A stretch of DNA of 64,000 bases from Candidatus Endomicrobiellum cryptotermitis (GCA_031257835.1 JAIRNY010000020.1:78884-142883); one strand, 5' to 3'; shown: positions 40,154 to 51,377, counted from the first letter of the stretch. Notes: generated by a model from the letters alone, not told the origin. Numbers and translations: made by a program.

Positions 40154-40435
40154 CTAAAAAACTTCAGCTTTCTTTTTAGCAAACTCATAAGCTAAATCTT
40201 GATATTTATACTCTTCCCTTCTAGTTACAGTTATACCTTCACCTTTTTTAACAACAGACAATGATTTATAAGTGAGGTTCTTGTCCTGTTAAAAGAGCAG
40301 TTAACTCTTTTCATAAAGGCTTCAATATCTAACTAAGTTAACGCTTTTTGAAAACGTTTCTGACGATAAACCTGCAATTTCTCTAACAGCTTTAATACGC
40401 ATCCCTATTTGCTTTAAAATATCATTACAATGCAT
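40154..40435 (-). pseudogene. XRE-family HTH + cupin regulator, truncated and frameshifted
   Basis: MHCNDILKQIGMRIKAVREIAGLSSETFSKSVN (HTH start) and KNLTYKSLSVVKKGEGITVTRREEYKYQDLAYEFAKKKAEVF* (cupin) with the middle deleted. Confidence 0.65.
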
Positions 40436-40455
40436 CTTCCCTCCAACAATCAATT

Positions 40456-41235
40456 CTAGTTTTTAGAATTTGACATACTTGCACTAAATACAACTTTACC
40501 ACTATGGTTTATAGCTTTTATAGCGTCAAAAGAAACTTTATATTTAGTGACGTAATCTTTGAGATCTTTTTGTAAAGCATCTTGAATTATAGGCTCCACT
40601 ATAGAGTCTACTATCCCTAAAACTAACAAATAAAGTTCATTGTCTCTTATTCCTATATAGTGCATTTGCATTGCAGCTATTAAAGCACGATAAAAAGGGT
40701 TTGTTCTAGCCATCATATTAATTTGGGACGCTATAAGCCTTCCAACAAACTCATCTTTTGTTATATCATGTTTATCATTTATCATTATTGGAGCTAAAGA
40801 ACTTCCCACAAGCTCTATAAGACTTCTTGATTCATAATCTGAACGAGATATACGCATATAAAAATAACTTTTTATATCTTCAATGTTTTGAACAACTCTA
40901 AAAGCCAAAACTTTATTTTGATCAAAAGCTGTTGCAACCACATACTGTATATTAGAATCACTACTTAACACAACTCTAACAACAGCAAGATTTGCAGTTT
41001 GTATTGTGCGCATTGTTTGTGCAAAAACTTTAGTGTCATTAGAAATAAGACCATCTATAATTATATCCAAATAGAGAGTTTTGCCGACAACAAAAGCTTT
41101 TGAATCCAAACCACACTCTTTTTTTATAAGCGTTTGCAAATCTTGTGATATTTCTCCCTTCTTATAACTAACCCCACAAGAAACAAACAAAAAAACTATA
41201 ATTACTAGAATCAATGGAATTTTAAAGTTTTTCAC
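40456..41235 (-). CDS. Conserved hypothetical lipoprotein
   Basis: VKNFKIPLILVIIVFLFVSCGVSYKKG lipobox; intact ORF upstream of the regulator relic. Confidence 0.65.
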   Translation of the reverse strand: MKNFKIPLILVIIVFLFVSCGVSYKKGEISQDLQTLIKKECGLDSKAFVVGKTLYLDIIIDGLISNDTKVFAQTMRTIQTANLAVVRVVLSSDSNIQYVVATAFDQNKVLAFRVVQNIEDIKSYFYMRISRSDYESRSLIELVGSSLAPIMINDKHDITKDEFVGRLIASQINMMARTNPFYRALIAAMQMHYIGIRDNELYLLVLGIVDSIVEPIIQDALQKDLKDYVTKYKVSFDAIKAINHSGKVVFSASMSNSKN

Positions 41236-41277
41236 AATTACAATTTTTCCCTTGTGATAGTTATAGTTTGACAAGCT

Positions 41278-42924
41278 TTACTCTTTACTGGAAAAATCTG
41301 AAATTATAGAGTTTTCAGTTTTAGGCTTTTTTTTGCCGACAGCTTCCATAACTTCTTCTAGTTCATCAAAATCAAGTTCTTTGTCTTTAACAAGTCTCTT
41401 TGCGAGTGCATCCACAGCATTCCAATTTGATTTTAAAAATTCTTCTACTTTAGAGTAACAAGAATTTATTATAGATATTGTCTCATTATTTAATTTTTCT
41501 TTTAAACTTTGAGACATTTCTTCCTTAGGTATAACAGAAAAGTTTCCAACCATACCATTGTTTCCCATACCAACCTTCCATACCATTGTATTTGCTGTTG
41601 CCATAGCTCTAGAAAAGTCGGCATAAACACCTGTAGTCGTGTTATTGTATTCAATTTTTTCTGCAACATATCCTGCAAGAGACACCATAATATCTGCAAG
41701 TAACTCATCTTTGTTTTCACTATGCAGTTCCTCTTTAGGCAGAGGAGCAACAAGCCCTAACGAACCTTGGTGTGACCTTACAGTAACTTTAAACACATCG
41801 TCAGTTGGATGCATTAAATATATGGCTACAGCATGCCCTGCCTCGTGATAAGACGTCATCTCAAGTTCTTTTGGTGTCATATCCAGATGTATTTCCATAC
41901 CTAAATCTATCCTATCCATAGCTTCTGATATATCTTTCATATCTATTTCTTCTTTATTTTTTCTTGTGGCAATTAGAGCTGCTTCTTTAACGATATTTTC
42001 AATATCAGCTGGCGACTTATAGACGGCCTTTCTCGCAAGTCTATCAATTTTTACCTCAGAAGATATTTTTACTTTTTTTAGATAATACTCAAACAGTTCT
42101 TCTCTTTCTTTTAAGTTTGGGAAAGTAATAGAAATTTTTCTATCAAACCTACCAGGCCTAAGCAAAGCTCTGTCTAAAACAGTCTCATCAGCATTTGTTG
42201 CAGCTATAACAATAACATTGCTCTTTTTATTGTCTAACCCATCCATTTCTACAAGCAACTGATTTTGAGTACTATTTGTCTCTTCACCGCCACCCATATA
42301 AGAAAATTTTCTACCTCTACCTATAACCTCAATTTCATCTATAAAAACTATACAAGCTCCATCAGTATAAGCATATTCTCTAGCTTTTTTAAAAAGATTT
42401 CTCACTCTACTTGCACCAACTCCAACAAACATCTCGACAAACTCACTACCAGCCATAGAAATAAAAGGTATTTTGCATTCTGCAGCTATAGCTTTTGCTA
42501 TTAAAGTTTTTCCACAGCCAGGAGGGCCTATTAAAATAATACCTTTAATTATTTTACCACCAATTTTTTGAACTTGCTTTCTATCTTTAATAAGTTTTAC
42601 AACTTCTAAAGCCTCTTTTTTTGCATTTTCAAGCCCTATAACATCTTTAAAAGAAACTTCAATACCTCTAGCTTGAATTCTCTTCTTTCTTAAATTACTA
42701 AAACCGTCTCTTGTAAATACAGTCATATACATAAACACAAAAACAGCTGCATTTGCAAATGCTAGCAAAAGCTGTATTGGCATAGTTGCAAGGGTCGTCA
42801 CTCTATAAAAAGACTCTAAATTACTTAGTCCATACACAGACAACCCTATAAGGCCAATAACAATAGTACCAACAATAAACCATATTTTGTTGTTTATAAA
42901 ATATAATTTAAACTTTCGTAGCAT
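41278..42924 (-). CDS. ftsH: FtsH-family AAA+ zinc metalloprotease
   Basis: [43 protein letters not shown]. Confidence 0.95.
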   Translation of the reverse strand: MLRKFKLYFINNKIWFIVGTIVIGLIGLSVYGLSNLESFYRVTTLATMPIQLLLAFANAAVFVFMYMTVFTRDGFSNLRKKRIQARGIEVSFKDVIGLENAKKEALEVVKLIKDRKQVQKIGGKIIKGIILIGPPGCGKTLIAKAIAAECKIPFISMAGSEFVEMFVGVGASRVRNLFKKAREYAYTDGACIVFIDEIEVIGRGRKFSYMGGGEETNSTQNQLLVEMDGLDNKKSNVIVIAATNADETVLDRALLRPGRFDRKISITFPNLKEREELFEYYLKKVKISSEVKIDRLARKAVYKSPADIENIVKEAALIATRKNKEEIDMKDISEAMDRIDLGMEIHLDMTPKELEMTSYHEAGHAVAIYLMHPTDDVFKVTVRSHQGSLGLVAPLPKEELHSENKDELLADIMVSLAGYVAEKIEYNNTTTGVYADFSRAMATANTMVWKVGMGNNGMVGNFSVIPKEEMSQSLKEKLNNETISIINSCYSKVEEFLKSNWNAVDALAKRLVKDKELDFDELEEVMEAVGKKKPKTENSIISDFSSKE

Positions 42925-42944
42925 GCAAAACCCCTTATCTCTAT

Positions 42945-43691
42945 TTATTTTGCTTTTCCTTGATTTGCAACAGCTTCCATAGCTTTTTTGACAGCCTCCT
43001 GATCACCTAAGTAGTAATTTTTTATAGGTTTTAAATTTTCGTCAAGTTCATAAACTAAAGATATAGCTGTAGGTATATTTAAATTTACAATATCATTAGC
43101 ATTTATATTATCTAAATATTTAACTAAAGCTCTTAAACTATTCCCATGCGCTGCAATTATAACTTTTTTACCTAATTTTATTTGAGGAACAATTTCTTTT
43201 TCCCAATAAGGGACAACTCTTGCTACTGTATCTTTTAAGCATTCTGTCAGAGGAAGCTCTTCTTTAGAAAGTCCAGCATATCTTTTATCTTTTCCTGGGT
43301 ATCTCTCATCAGTTTCTTCTAAAGGCATTGGAGGCACATCATAACTTCTTCTCCATATTTTTACTTGATCCTGCCCATACGTTGCTGCAATTTCAGATTT
43401 GTTTAAACCTTGTAACGCACCATAATGTCTTTCGTTTAATCTCCAATTTTTTATAACCGGTATCCAAACCAAATCCATTAGATTTAAAACATTCCATAAA
43501 GTTTTTATTGCTCTTGAAAGCACAGATGTATAAGCTAAATCAAAAGTAAACCCATCTTTTTTTAGCTGCTTACCAGCATCTAATGCTTCTTTGTAGCCTT
43601 TTTCAGACAAATCTATATCTGTCCAACCAGTAAATTTATTTTCTTTATTCCAAACACTTTCTCCATGCCTAATTAAAACAATTTTATACAT
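42945..43691 (-). CDS. gpmA: 2,3-bisphosphoglycerate-dependent phosphoglycerate mutase
   Basis: [55 protein letters not shown]. Confidence 0.96.
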   Translation of the reverse strand: MYKIVLIRHGESVWNKENKFTGWTDIDLSEKGYKEALDAGKQLKKDGFTFDLAYTSVLSRAIKTLWNVLNLMDLVWIPVIKNWRLNERHYGALQGLNKSEIAATYGQDQVKIWRRSYDVPPMPLEETDERYPGKDKRYAGLSKEELPLTECLKDTVARVVPYWEKEIVPQIKLGKKVIIAAHGNSLRALVKYLDNINANDIVNLNIPTAISLVYELDENLKPIKNYYLGDQEAVKKAMEAVANQGKAK

Positions 43692-43814
43692 TGAACTCCT
43701 CCACAATTTTAGGACAATTATATTACATTTAAATCGAACACTCAAATCCTTGTATAATCTTGTAACTATTAAAATTTTTTAACATGTACGTTTGAGGTAC
43801 ACTAAATTTTATAA

Positions 43815-44133
43815 AGCTGACTTAAGTTTAGTATTATCTATGTTACTAGAGCAATCGCAACAAACATTTAAACAAAATAGAAAACTACCAAAATGGTAAG
43901 ACAAATAAAGACTTAAATGAATTGGGTCTGTCTAAAAACCTTACTGCTGCGTTAAAAAACTTGTGTTTATCACACTATAAACCCTGCGTTTTTTGCCTTG
44001 CAGTGTCAAAAAATTCACAGCAATTATAGGCATTAGGGTTTTTTATACAGACCCCTTTTGCAATATTAAAAGTTTATTGCTCAGAGAATGCTCTTTAAGG
44101 TAACATAGATAATACTAAACGTTAAGTCAAGCT
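43815..44133. repeat. Dispersed hairpin repeat copy D (interrupted by nested element)
   Basis: Arms AGCTGACTTAAGTTTAGTATTATCTATGTTAC / rc of GTAACATAGATAATACTAAACGTTAAGTCAAGCT; inner arms match copy A. Confidence 0.85.
43924..44055. mobile_element. MITE-like element nested in repeat D
   Basis: ~131 bp with termini GGGTCTGTCTAAAAACC and (rc) GGGGTCTGTATAAAAAACCC; breaks alignment of copy D to copy A. Confidence 0.65.
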
Positions 44134-44138
44134 ATTCC

Positions 44139-45498
44139 TTATGAAGAGTGAAGAATCTTATTTATTATAACTTCAAGACTAATTCTTTTAAGCTCACTAT
44201 CTATTTTCAAAACTTTAACTTTTAAAGTGTCTCCTACAGAGACAACATCATACGGGTTTTTAACAAATTTTGAACTTAACTTTGATTTGAAATGTGTACA
44301 AGTCCATCTTGATGAACACCAATATCTACAAAAGCCCCAAAGTTAGTAACATTTGTAACAGTCCCTCCAAGTATTATATTTTCTTTTAAGTCTTCCAAAG
44401 TATTGATATCGTCACTAAATTCTGCTGTTGAAAAATCTTCTCTTGGGTCAATACCTGGCTTTTTTAGTTCAGCAACAATATCATTTAAGGTTAACAATCC
44501 TATGTCTTGAGTAACATATTTTTTAGGGTCTATTTTCTTTACAAGTCCTTCATTGCCTATCAAACCACTAACATCTACAGATAAATCTTTTGCCATTTGC
44601 TCTACAACAGAATAACTTTCAGGGTGAACTGCAGAATTATCTAGCGGATTTACACCTCCAGCAATCCTTAAAAAACCCGCACATTGTTTAAATGTCTTTT
44701 CTCCAAATAGTGGAACTTTCATAAGATCATTTTTATCTTTTAAAGATAGGTATAAATGTCTCTCATATGCAGTTTTTACAGCAGTGTAAAGTTCAGGATA
44801 AAACAAAGATCTATTATTTACTGCAACTTTTGAAAGTATTAAATCTATAGCATCTTGATCTTCTACAACTATCTTCCATGATAAAACTTGTTCTTTGGAA
44901 CCACGTCTTATTGCAAGTAATCTATGACCTAAGACACTTTTTAAAGATTCACTATAATCATAGTACATATCATACTTTGTTTTTAAATTTTGAGCAGCTT
45001 TAGTAACTTTAGAACAAATACTACCTGTTGAAATTATAAAATTCCTCAAAACTCCTCTAATATTTGCGTCGTCTGACAACTGTTCTGCGACAATATCTAT
45101 GCCCCAGAAACCGCCTTTTCAATAGTGTCAATACCTTTTTTCGGATTTAAATACTTATTTACAATACTGTCTCTATTTTCTTTCATAGACAGTTTCTGTG
45201 ATAAAATTTCTACAGCAAGCGCCTCTAAGCCATTAGCCTTTGCAATCGTTGCTTTAGTTTGTCTTTTTGGTTTATAGGGAAGATAAATATCTTCTAACTT
45301 TGTTTTTCCTTTACACAATTCTATTTGTTTTTTTAGCTCAACTGTAAGTTTTTTTTGTTCTTGTATGCTACTTAAAATACTTTCTTTTCTTGTCTGAAGT
45401 TCAACATAATATTGCAACTTATCTGAAATATTTCTAACACCAATGTCAGGTAAACTTAAATCTGTTGAGATCCAATCGATTATTTTATCTGCACTCAT
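44139..45498 (-). pseudogene. tex: Tex-family RNA-binding protein, internally deleted and frameshifted
   Basis: N-terminus (45097-45498) and C-terminal GVNPLDNSAVHPESY + S1 domain (44276-45079) in separate frames; text jumps from LYLSLKD to KVPLFGEKTFKQCAGFLRI. Confidence 0.87.
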
Positions 45499-45533
45499 AT
45501 CGTCTCTCCAATTCTTGCAACAAAAATTATTTT

Positions 45534-46481
45534 TTAATGTTCTCTAAATTTACATGCTTTTATTAAACATCCTTCTTGACACTTTAACGTGCATGTATTA
45601 TCACAAGGTTCCACGTGAATTGTAACAGTAATATTTTCAAGTTGTTTAGAAATTTGATATTCCATTTGCCTTGTTATCTCGTGAGATTGCAAAACGCTCA
45701 TTTGAGGTCTAACAAGTATGTGGAACTCAACAAACCTTTTATTGCCTGACTTACGAGTTTTTAAATTATGATAACCGCAAATGTCTGTACTTGCCTTTAT
45801 TATTTCTCCCATAAGCTTAACTTCAGTATCAGGAAGACTTATATCAAATAAATCTTTAGAAGACTTAACGATAAGTTTATAAGCGGTTTTAATAATAGCT
45901 ATAGCAATAACAATAGCAACGATTGGATCTATCCAATAAATATTTATCTTTGGATAAAAAAGTCCAAATAGAGTAATTATAAACAATACAGACATAACAC
46001 CTAAAGAAGTATAGACATCCGTTCTTAAATGCCAAGCGTCTGCTTCTATAGCAACAGAGTCTGCTTCTTTTGCTGCAACAAAAAGTTTTTTTGAGACAAA
46101 AAAATTGACGCCTGCAGAAAAACACATAATTAAAACGCCTATTATAGGCAATTGTATTTTTAAAGGATGTAAAAGTTTATCTACAGCTTCATAAATAATA
46201 TAAATAGCAGCTATAAAAATAAGAGTAGCTTCGATTGTGCCTGAAACATTTTCAAACTTCCCATAACCGTAAGGATGTTGTTTATCTTCAGGTTTTGAAG
46301 ATTCTTTTACAGCAAAATATGCTATTAGCGAGGCAACTAAATCTACCAATGAATGAACAGCCTCAGAAATAATTGATATCGAACCCACATATACACCAGC
46401 AAATAGTTTACCAATACTTAATGAAATATTAGAAAATACAGAAAGTCTTGCTGTCTTTATTGCCTTTTTTAAAACACTCAT
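45534..46481 (-). CDS. Cation diffusion facilitator family transporter
   Basis: SEAVHSLVDLVASLIAYFAVKESSKPEDKQHPYGYGKFENVSGTIEA, ADAWHLRTDVYTSLGV. Confidence 0.93.
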   Translation of the reverse strand: MSVLKKAIKTARLSVFSNISLSIGKLFAGVYVGSISIISEAVHSLVDLVASLIAYFAVKESSKPEDKQHPYGYGKFENVSGTIEATLIFIAAIYIIYEAVDKLLHPLKIQLPIIGVLIMCFSAGVNFFVSKKLFVAAKEADSVAIEADAWHLRTDVYTSLGVMSVLFIITLFGLFYPKINIYWIDPIVAIVIAIAIIKTAYKLIVKSSKDLFDISLPDTEVKLMGEIIKASTDICGYHNLKTRKSGNKRFVEFHILVRPQMSVLQSHEITRQMEYQISKQLENITVTIHVEPCDNTCTLKCQEGCLIKACKFREH

Positions 46482-46492
46482 TAAAAAATTCC

Positions 46493-47257
46493 TTATCTTT
46501 TATTACTAAAAAATGTCAATTTTGCAGATACTACACCTATATTACTTTCAACCTTTATATAAATAGGTAATCTTTTTGCATCTGCAGTAATCCAGATTAA
46601 TATTTTACCACCTAAATCAATTGTATTATTTTCATACAATAAAGGTTCTAAAACAAAACAGTTACGTTGACCTAAAAAAGTAGTATTTAATTGTTCCTTT
46701 TTTAAAACCAAAACAGATATCGACACAGAAACATCTTGAAAATATAAATTTAAAATATATTTACGCCCTACTTTTAAATCAAGCGTTCTAATACAATATA
46801 GAGTAGCTAAAATATCTTTTACATTTTTTAACGTTTTCCCTTCTTTTATAATTCCATTATTATTTAATCTATAGTTTTGCTCTTTTGGCTCAAATACAAT
46901 ATGCTCATATCTTTCTTTACCATCCTGAAGCATTTTTGAAACAAATTCAAAAGAATACGTACCATTATATTCAAACAAAGATTCAAAATAAGCATTAAGA
47001 TAAAACATAGAAGACAAAAAATCATTTGTTGTTACATTTAAACGAGCATAACGAGTTTTTATTCCGTTCATATCTTTAAACCCTTTAAACTCTAAGCTTG
47101 CATCCCCAATAGTAAGCATATTCCATGTTAAAGTGTAATCTATTTTTTCAAATTCTGGTATTTGTGTTACATTCACCTGTTTTGCAGATAAATTTTTTGC
47201 AAAAAAACAAAATATGCATACAAAAAACAAAAATGGTAATTTAATTTTCTTTAACAT
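46493..47257 (-). CDS. DUF3108-like periplasmic protein
   Basis: Signal peptide; KIDYTLTWNMLTIGDASLEFKG...WITADAKRLPIYIKVES. Confidence 0.7.
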   Translation of the reverse strand: MLKKIKLPFLFFVCIFCFFAKNLSAKQVNVTQIPEFEKIDYTLTWNMLTIGDASLEFKGFKDMNGIKTRYARLNVTTNDFLSSMFYLNAYFESLFEYNGTYSFEFVSKMLQDGKERYEHIVFEPKEQNYRLNNNGIIKEGKTLKNVKDILATLYCIRTLDLKVGRKYILNLYFQDVSVSISVLVLKKEQLNTTFLGQRNCFVLEPLLYENNTIDLGGKILIWITADAKRLPIYIKVESNIGVVSAKLTFFSNKR

Positions 47258-47823
47258 TTTTCAGCATCTTTAATAATTAAATTAACAGCTTGTTTTAAAT
47301 CCCTACATATAGCAAAAGGTTGCATCATTTCATGGCTTATTTCTTTTTGTTGCTTCTTTCCATGGCCAGTAAGCACCAAAACACCTTTCCCGCCAATATT
47401 ATAACCTAACGAATAATCTCTGATACTGTCACCAACCACATAAGATTTTTTTAGATCTATATTAAAATCTTTAGCACCTTGTACAGCCATACCTGTTTTT
47501 GGCTTTCTACATTCACACTTATCTTCATCTAAATGAGGACAAAAATATATACCATCAACAGTTGTACCGGCTTTTTTTAAAAGAGATAAAAATTTTTTAT
47601 GAATTTTGTTTAAATCTTCCAATGTAAACATACCTTTTGCAACACCTGACTGATTTGTTACAACTATTACCTTAAAACCAGCTTTTTTAAGTTTGTTTAT
47701 ACTTGCTGCAGCATAAGAATAAAGTTTAACTTGATCAGGAGAACTTAAATAATTTTTATCATAAATAAGTGTACCATCTCTATCTAAAAAGACCGCAGGA
47801 TACTTAATATACTTTTTTCCCAT
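47251..47823 (-). CDS. gmhB: D-glycero-manno-heptose 1,7-bisphosphate phosphatase
   Basis: FLDRDGTLIYDKNYL, VVTNQSGVAKGMF, CPHLDEDKCECRKPKTGM. Confidence 0.9.
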   Translation of the reverse strand: MGKKYIKYPAVFLDRDGTLIYDKNYLSSPDQVKLYSYAAASINKLKKAGFKVIVVTNQSGVAKGMFTLEDLNKIHKKFLSLLKKAGTTVDGIYFCPHLDEDKCECRKPKTGMAVQGAKDFNIDLKKSYVVGDSIRDYSLGYNIGGKGVLVLTGHGKKQQKEISHEMMQPFAICRDLKQAVNLIIKDAEKC

Positions 47824-48797
47824 TGATTCTTTCCTGTTATAAATTTTGGAAGTACTTTTAAAACGATAACTTTTCTTTTAATACTTTCATCAATATTTTC
47901 AAATTTTACAGCATCTTTAGCTGTAACAATAAAATAAGTATTTCTGTATTTTTTATTGACTATATTGTTTAAAAATTTATTGTCAAAATTACTATGATCT
48001 CTTAAAATTATACTACCTTTTATTTTTAACCCAGATTTTAGAATGGAATTTTTAAATCCACCTGTAAAACCTATTGCACTTAAAGAGTACAAACTCATTT
48101 CATTTAAAACTTTAATGTCAAAATCTGTTTTTAAATCTAAGGTTCTATATTCAAAACTGTTATAGCAAGTTACTATAGCAGTCTTTCCTGTTAAATTTAG
48201 TATTTTGCTCTGCAAATTTTCCAATTTTGTCTGATTTATCATATCGGAATTTGTAAGTATTAGAATATCAGCTCTTCTTAAAGCATTTACAGGTTCCCTT
48301 AAAATTCCTGCCGGTATTAACATGCCATTACCAAAAGGGTTAAAAGCATTTATACAAACTATATCTAAATCTCTCTTTATATTCCAATGTTGAAACCCAT
48401 CATCTAAAACATAAACATCTGTGTTCACTTTATTTGCAAATTTTATAGCATTAGTATATCTATCTGCTCCGACAATAACGCTAGCTTCTGGAACACTTTT
48501 AGCTATTAACACCGGCTCATCACCACTTACAGAAATATCTACATTTATAACACCATTTTTTAATATTACTGTTTTTTTAGTTTTTCTTAAATATCCTCTA
48601 GTTAAAACTGTAGGATTTAGTTCATTTTTAACTAACAATTTCAAAAGTTCTATTACTATAGGCGTTTTTCCTGTACCACCTAAAGTTATATTACCAACGC
48701 TTATCACAGGTTTATGTAACTTTTTTGACTTACTAAAACTCCTATCTAACTTATACAAAAAAGAATAAATTAAAGATAATGGGTATAAAGCTCTCAT
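47784..48797 (-). CDS. lpxK: Tetraacyldisaccharide 4'-kinase
   Basis: VGNITLGGTGKTPIVIELLK, LTRGYLRKTK, DDGFQHWNIKRDLDIV. Confidence 0.93.
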   Translation of the reverse strand: MRALYPLSLIYSFLYKLDRSFSKSKKLHKPVISVGNITLGGTGKTPIVIELLKLLVKNELNPTVLTRGYLRKTKKTVILKNGVINVDISVSGDEPVLIAKSVPEASVIVGADRYTNAIKFANKVNTDVYVLDDGFQHWNIKRDLDIVCINAFNPFGNGMLIPAGILREPVNALRRADILILTNSDMINQTKLENLQSKILNLTGKTAIVTCYNSFEYRTLDLKTDFDIKVLNEMSLYSLSAIGFTGGFKNSILKSGLKIKGSIILRDHSNFDNKFLNNIVNKKYRNTYFIVTAKDAVKFENIDESIKRKVIVLKVLPKFITGKNQWEKSILSILRSF

Positions 48798-49546
48798 TTA
48801 TTTTCTAGTTCCCAAAGTTTTACATATTTCATTAAAGTGTAGAATGAAGAATAAAGCAAAGCAAGGATCAAACCTGTAACGCCATCTAAAAAACCTTTTT
48901 TTAATATATACATCTTAACAAACATAACAGTAGGATTTACTATTAAATTTATAATTTTAAACTTTTTATCTCTTTGAAACATTTCTTTTGAACGTAAATC
49001 ACTATAAAAGTCAGATTTTTTAATAAAACTTTTTATACTGTCATACGGATAATGCAAAATATCGCCTTTAAAATAAAACTTTTTACCTTTATAATCTACC
49101 TCTTCATGGACCAGTTGATCTTGATATCTTACTTTACGTTTGTTAAACAAAATAGGATGTCTATAATCCGGATACCAACCAGAATGCACAATCCACTTAT
49201 TTATAAATTTACTTTTTCTTGGTGCAATATAAACATCAAAATCTAGAGACTTTTTGAGTTCATATTCTATTTCTTTTCTTAAATGTTGAGATACTCTTTC
49301 GTCTGCATCAAGACACACAACCCATTGGTAAGCGCAATGTTCTAAAGCAAAATTTCTTTGTTTACCAAAACATTCTAATTTATTCTCTATAACTTTACAT
49401 CCAAAAGATTTAGCAATTTCTACAGTATTATCTGTACTATAATCGTCAACAACTACAATTTCATCAACCCACTTAATACTTTCTATACAATCTTTAATAT
49501 GCTTTTCTACATTTTTAGTTAACACGTAAGCTGAAACTTTGTTCAT
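48794..49546 (-). CDS. GT2 glycosyltransferase (WaaE/KdtX-like)
   Basis: VSAYVLTKNVEKHIKDCIESIKWVDEIVVVDDYSTDNTVEIA, VCLDADERVS. Confidence 0.88.
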   Translation of the reverse strand: MNKVSAYVLTKNVEKHIKDCIESIKWVDEIVVVDDYSTDNTVEIAKSFGCKVIENKLECFGKQRNFALEHCAYQWVVCLDADERVSQHLRKEIEYELKKSLDFDVYIAPRKSKFINKWIVHSGWYPDYRHPILFNKRKVRYQDQLVHEEVDYKGKKFYFKGDILHYPYDSIKSFIKKSDFYSDLRSKEMFQRDKKFKIINLIVNPTVMFVKMYILKKGFLDGVTGLILALLYSSFYTLMKYVKLWELENK

Positions 49547-49575
49547 TTTAAGCCACCTTTTAAAAAAATAATATG

Positions 49576-50682
49576 TTAAATACTTTTTAGTATTCTTTCA
49601 TACACTCCTAAAGTATTTTTGATTGTATTTTTTAAAACAAATTTTTCTTCAACATACTTCTTACCTGCTATACCCATCTGCTTTGCAAGATGCGGATTTA
49701 AAATAAGGCTTCTTATTGCATTTGCAACTTGAACAGAATTTTTAGAGTCCACCATAAGACCAGTAACACCATCTATAAAAGCTTCAACGTTGCCTCCAAT
49801 GTTTGTAACAATTACAGGTTTTTCTAAAGATTCTGCTTCCACAACAACGTTTGGCATACCTTCAGTATCCCAGGCAAGCAAACAAAAAATGTCCATAGAC
49901 AAAATGTATTTAGGAACATTGTCTTGATAACTTGAAAAATAAACTATATCATCAATATTAAGTTTTTTTGCATACTCTTTTTGCTCTTGTAGTCCTTTAC
50001 CTGATCCTACTATTAAATATCTTAAATCAGGAAAATCTTTTCTAAGCATCTGGGCGGCTTCCATAAGATATATTTGACCTTTACCTCTAAAATCCACAAT
50101 TTGAGAAACTGTACCTACAACCTTTTTCCCCTCTAAAGAATACTCTTTTATAACATCACTATAATCTATATTTTTATTAAATTTTTCAAAATTTACACCA
50201 TTATAAACTACTGTAATTTTTTTAGGATCAACTTTTTCGTATTTTATTAAACCATTGGCAACAGCTTGTGACACAGTTATAATAGCATCTGCAAATTTAT
50301 AATGATTTTTGCTTATAAAGCTATGCCTAGTATCTTGCCTTCTATGAAAAACTACTTTAATTTTATTTAAACACAACAACTTTACTATAATAGAAGTCCA
50401 ATAAAGTTTACCTTGATGAACATGCAATATATTTATATTATTTTTTTTTATAAGTTTTATAAGTTTTATAATGCCACAAGGGTCAAAAGAGTTAACTGCT
50501 TTAAAATTTACAACTTTAATATTTCTTTTTTCTGCTTCTTGGTACATTTGACTATCACAAGGTAGTGCAACTATATTATCAGTACCTCCAAATTTTTGTA
50601 AATTTTCAGCCAAAAGAAGCGTAGTTTTCTCTGCACCACCAAAAGAATAAGATGAAAAAATGTGTAAAATTCTATATCTCAT
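49576..50682 (-). CDS. GT4 glycosyltransferase
   Basis: SSYSFGGAEKTTLLLAE...LAWDTEGMPNVVVEAESLEKPVIVTNIGGNVEAF. Confidence 0.92.
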   Translation of the reverse strand: MRYRILHIFSSYSFGGAEKTTLLLAENLQKFGGTDNIVALPCDSQMYQEAEKRNIKVVNFKAVNSFDPCGIIKLIKLIKKNNINILHVHQGKLYWTSIIVKLLCLNKIKVVFHRRQDTRHSFISKNHYKFADAIITVSQAVANGLIKYEKVDPKKITVVYNGVNFEKFNKNIDYSDVIKEYSLEGKKVVGTVSQIVDFRGKGQIYLMEAAQMLRKDFPDLRYLIVGSGKGLQEQKEYAKKLNIDDIVYFSSYQDNVPKYILSMDIFCLLAWDTEGMPNVVVEAESLEKPVIVTNIGGNVEAFIDGVTGLMVDSKNSVQVANAIRSLILNPHLAKQMGIAGKKYVEEKFVLKNTIKNTLGVYERILKSI

Positions 50683-51377
50683 TTAAATATTTTACTCCAT
50701 AAAGATATATATTCTTGATACATCATGCCACGCTCTTTAATTTCACCCCAATACTGATTCAAACCTTGAGCAATTTTTATATAATCTCTTGTGGCAAGTT
50801 GAGTTTTATAACATTCTATTGCCTGCCTTTTGACATCCCATTCTTTACGTATATCAAACAAGCAATTTGGATTTAACGGTGACCACACAGAATAAGCATA
50901 AACCACAAAATTCAAATCCATCTTCTTTGCCAGTTTACTAATTGCCCAAGAAACAGCTATGTGGTCATTATGTTTATCAAAAAAGAAAGGCATAAACACT
51001 GCTTCTGGTTTTACGGAAATTAAAATAGCACCCAAACTTTCTTTAAAATCCTTATTCCCACTTAAGCTACGTGCAGGAAAATGCATATAATGATTTTTCT
51101 TAGAGCCTATTATTTCTACAGCTTTTTTAGATTCTTCCATTCTTGTTTGTGAACCATTTGTGCAAAAAACAATTTCTAAATGTTTCCCAGATTTTACATG
51201 TTTTATCAAAGTTCCAGCACAGCCAACAGTTTCATCATCTTGATGAGGAGCAATAGCTAAAACTTTATCTACATAAATGCTATCCTCATTGGGAATAGAA
51301 TAATTTATAAGAGGCTGAATATATTCATAAAGTCTAAATAAATGTCTATTTTTTAAACGTTTTATTATCTTCTCCAA
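50679..51377 (-). CDS. PIG-L/LmbE-family deacetylase
   Basis: LAIAPHQDDETVGCAGTLIKH, FFFDKHNDHIAVSWA. Confidence 0.9.
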   Translation of the reverse strand: MEKIIKRLKNRHLFRLYEYIQPLINYSIPNEDSIYVDKVLAIAPHQDDETVGCAGTLIKHVKSGKHLEIVFCTNGSQTRMEESKKAVEIIGSKKNHYMHFPARSLSGNKDFKESLGAILISVKPEAVFMPFFFDKHNDHIAVSWAISKLAKKMDLNFVVYAYSVWSPLNPNCLFDIRKEWDVKRQAIECYKTQLATRDYIKIAQGLNQYWGEIKERGMMYQEYISLWSKIFK

